A stretch of 31,423 bases of DNA from JBBDXA01 sp040902585. GTDB taxonomy: Bacteria; Planctomycetota; Phycisphaerae; Phycisphaerales; Phycisphaeraceae. This document shows, in pieces, positions 30,876-31,423 of the stretch. The position numbers and the translations under genes are program-made. Position 1 is the first letter of the stretch, and each line of letters opens with the position of its first letter. The stretch covers positions 1 through 31,423 of the forward strand of contig JBBDXA010000117.1 of assembly GCA_040902585.1 (NCBI GenBank), in the 5' to 3' direction. The notes below the pieces were generated by a model. It worked only from the letters and a program-made list of their open reading frames with translations, did not search any database and had not been told where the DNA came from.

Positions 30876-31423
30876 TCAGAGTGTACCACAGGCAGAGGGC
30901 TGTTCGCAGGAGTCCTCGGGCTCGCCGCCCCCGCCCGGCCGCAACGGCTGAGCGCTCATGTCCGCGACGATGCCCGCCATCGCTTCATCGCCGTAAAACG
31001 TCTCCAGCACGCGCTGCCAGTCATCGAGTGACTTCACCGCGACGAAAGCCTTGGCGACTTCGGGGCCTTGCGGATGGTGACGTGAAAACTTGATGCCGAA
31101 CTTTCGCATCATGATGCCGGTGCGGTTCTCGCCGTGTTGATCGACGGAAAGTTGGAAGTGTTCGAGCAGCACCTGCCGCTGCTGGCCGATGGAAGGCGGG
31201 CGTGTCGCGCCGTCGAGGTCGCCGCGCATCAGGGCGCGGGCCTGGTGGAAGATCCACGGGTTGCCGATGCAGCCGCGCGCGACGCTGACGAAGGCGACGC
31301 CGGTTTCTTCGATCATGCGGAAGATGTCGTGAGCGGTCCAGATGTCGCCGGAGCCGCCGAGGAGGAAGTCCTGAGTCCTGGGTCCTGGGTTCTGCGTCCT
31401 GGGTCCTGGGTCCTGGCTCCGAC
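30876..31423 (-). CDS. tRNA-dihydrouridine synthase (5' part missing)
   Basis: Dus enzymes reduce uridines in the D-loop of tRNA with FMN and NADPH. The visible part is the C-terminal half; the frame runs off the right edge. GGSGDIWTAHDIFRMIEETG and VSVARGCIGNPWIF are the family's FMN-phosphate-binding segments, followed by a helical C-terminal domain ending SEQPSACGTL-like (SCEQPSACGTL). The catalytic Cys would be upstream and is not visible. Just before GGSGD the frame passes through a heptanucleotide array that codes for a DPGPRTQ repeat, an in-frame insertion where the family usually has the link to the strand before GNGD. The dusA/B/C sub-type cannot be told. Confidence 0.88.
   Translation of the reverse strand, partial: RSQDPGPRTQNPGPRTQDFLLGGSGDIWTAHDIFRMIEETGVAFVSVARGCIGNPWIFHQARALMRGDLDGATRPPSIGQQRQVLLEHFQLSVDQHGENRTGIMMRKFGIKFSRHHPQGPEVAKAFVAVKSLDDWQRVLETFYGDEAMAGIVADMSAQPLRPGGGGEPEDSCEQPSACGTL
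31368..31416. repeat. Heptanucleotide array inside dus
   Basis: Seven units of consensus GTCCTGG with a few changes. On the coding strand the 49 bp encode a PGPRTQ-type repeat in frame with the dus sequence. Confidence 0.9.

Noticed and set aside
18946..31416. CRISPR arrays
   Set aside because: The repeat units are 7-8 bp with no unique spacers between them, and no cas genes are present.

Overview
This is about 31.4 kb of GC-rich bacterial chromosome with no rRNA, tRNA, CRISPR array, insertion sequence or prophage. The gene content and repeats fit a member of the Planctomycetota, perhaps of the class Phycisphaerae. This is inference. It rests on a prepilin-like protein with an H-x9-D motif, futalosine-pathway MqnA, several secreted proteins of unknown function, and intergenic spacers full of palindromic elements and 7-8 bp tandem repeats.

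Layout. 1-1342 (minus) holds two dTDP-sugar genes, a partial rmlC-like epimerase and rmlA, separated by an inverted-repeat element. 1571-4281 (plus) holds a large secreted helical protein and a pseudopilin. 4387-8400 (minus) holds gcvP and mqnA, with one palindromic element family on both sides of gcvP. 8613-10912 (plus) holds a sigma54-dependent response regulator, an unknown gene and ispF. A zinc-ribbon membrane protein (minus) follows. 11680-14684 (plus) holds an M6-type PDZ metalloprotease and an antitoxin-like/zeta-toxin-like pair. 14715-18932 (minus) holds a mono-haem c-type protein, an HExxH/HEAT protein and serS. 19085-21364 (plus) is an ECF sigma, membrane protein and secreted protein cluster. 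21506-22988 (minus) holds a BSP-type peptidase and an orphan LutC. 22989-23665 has no firm gene. 23666-25383 (minus) holds a sugar isomerase/epimerase-like protein and a lipoprotein. 25500-25895 (plus) is a lipoprotein with a GspG-like domain. 25921-31423 (minus) holds glmS, a metallophosphoesterase, an unknown gene overlapping the operon of an M14 peptidase, a small membrane protein and a partial dus.

The housekeeping genes (gcvP, mqnA, ispF, serS, glmS, dus, rmlA) are scattered singly among cell-envelope and secreted proteins, and few operons exceed three genes. The clearest functional units are rmlA/rmlC, the sigma/membrane/secreted cluster and the toxin-antitoxin-like pair.

The most unusual structure lies in the non-coding layer. 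At nine loci there are short arrays of 7-8 bp units, with a unit sequence that mostly differs between loci. Some are arranged as inverted pairs. Several sit exactly on gene ends and supply stop codons (ispF, the zinc-ribbon gene, lutC), and two lie in frame inside housekeeping enzymes (gcvP, dus). Five further elements of 79-167 bp have long terminal inverted repeats, one with perfect 37-bp arms. Six genes have a -10-like hexamer only 6-8 nt before the start codon, which suggests leaderless transcripts.
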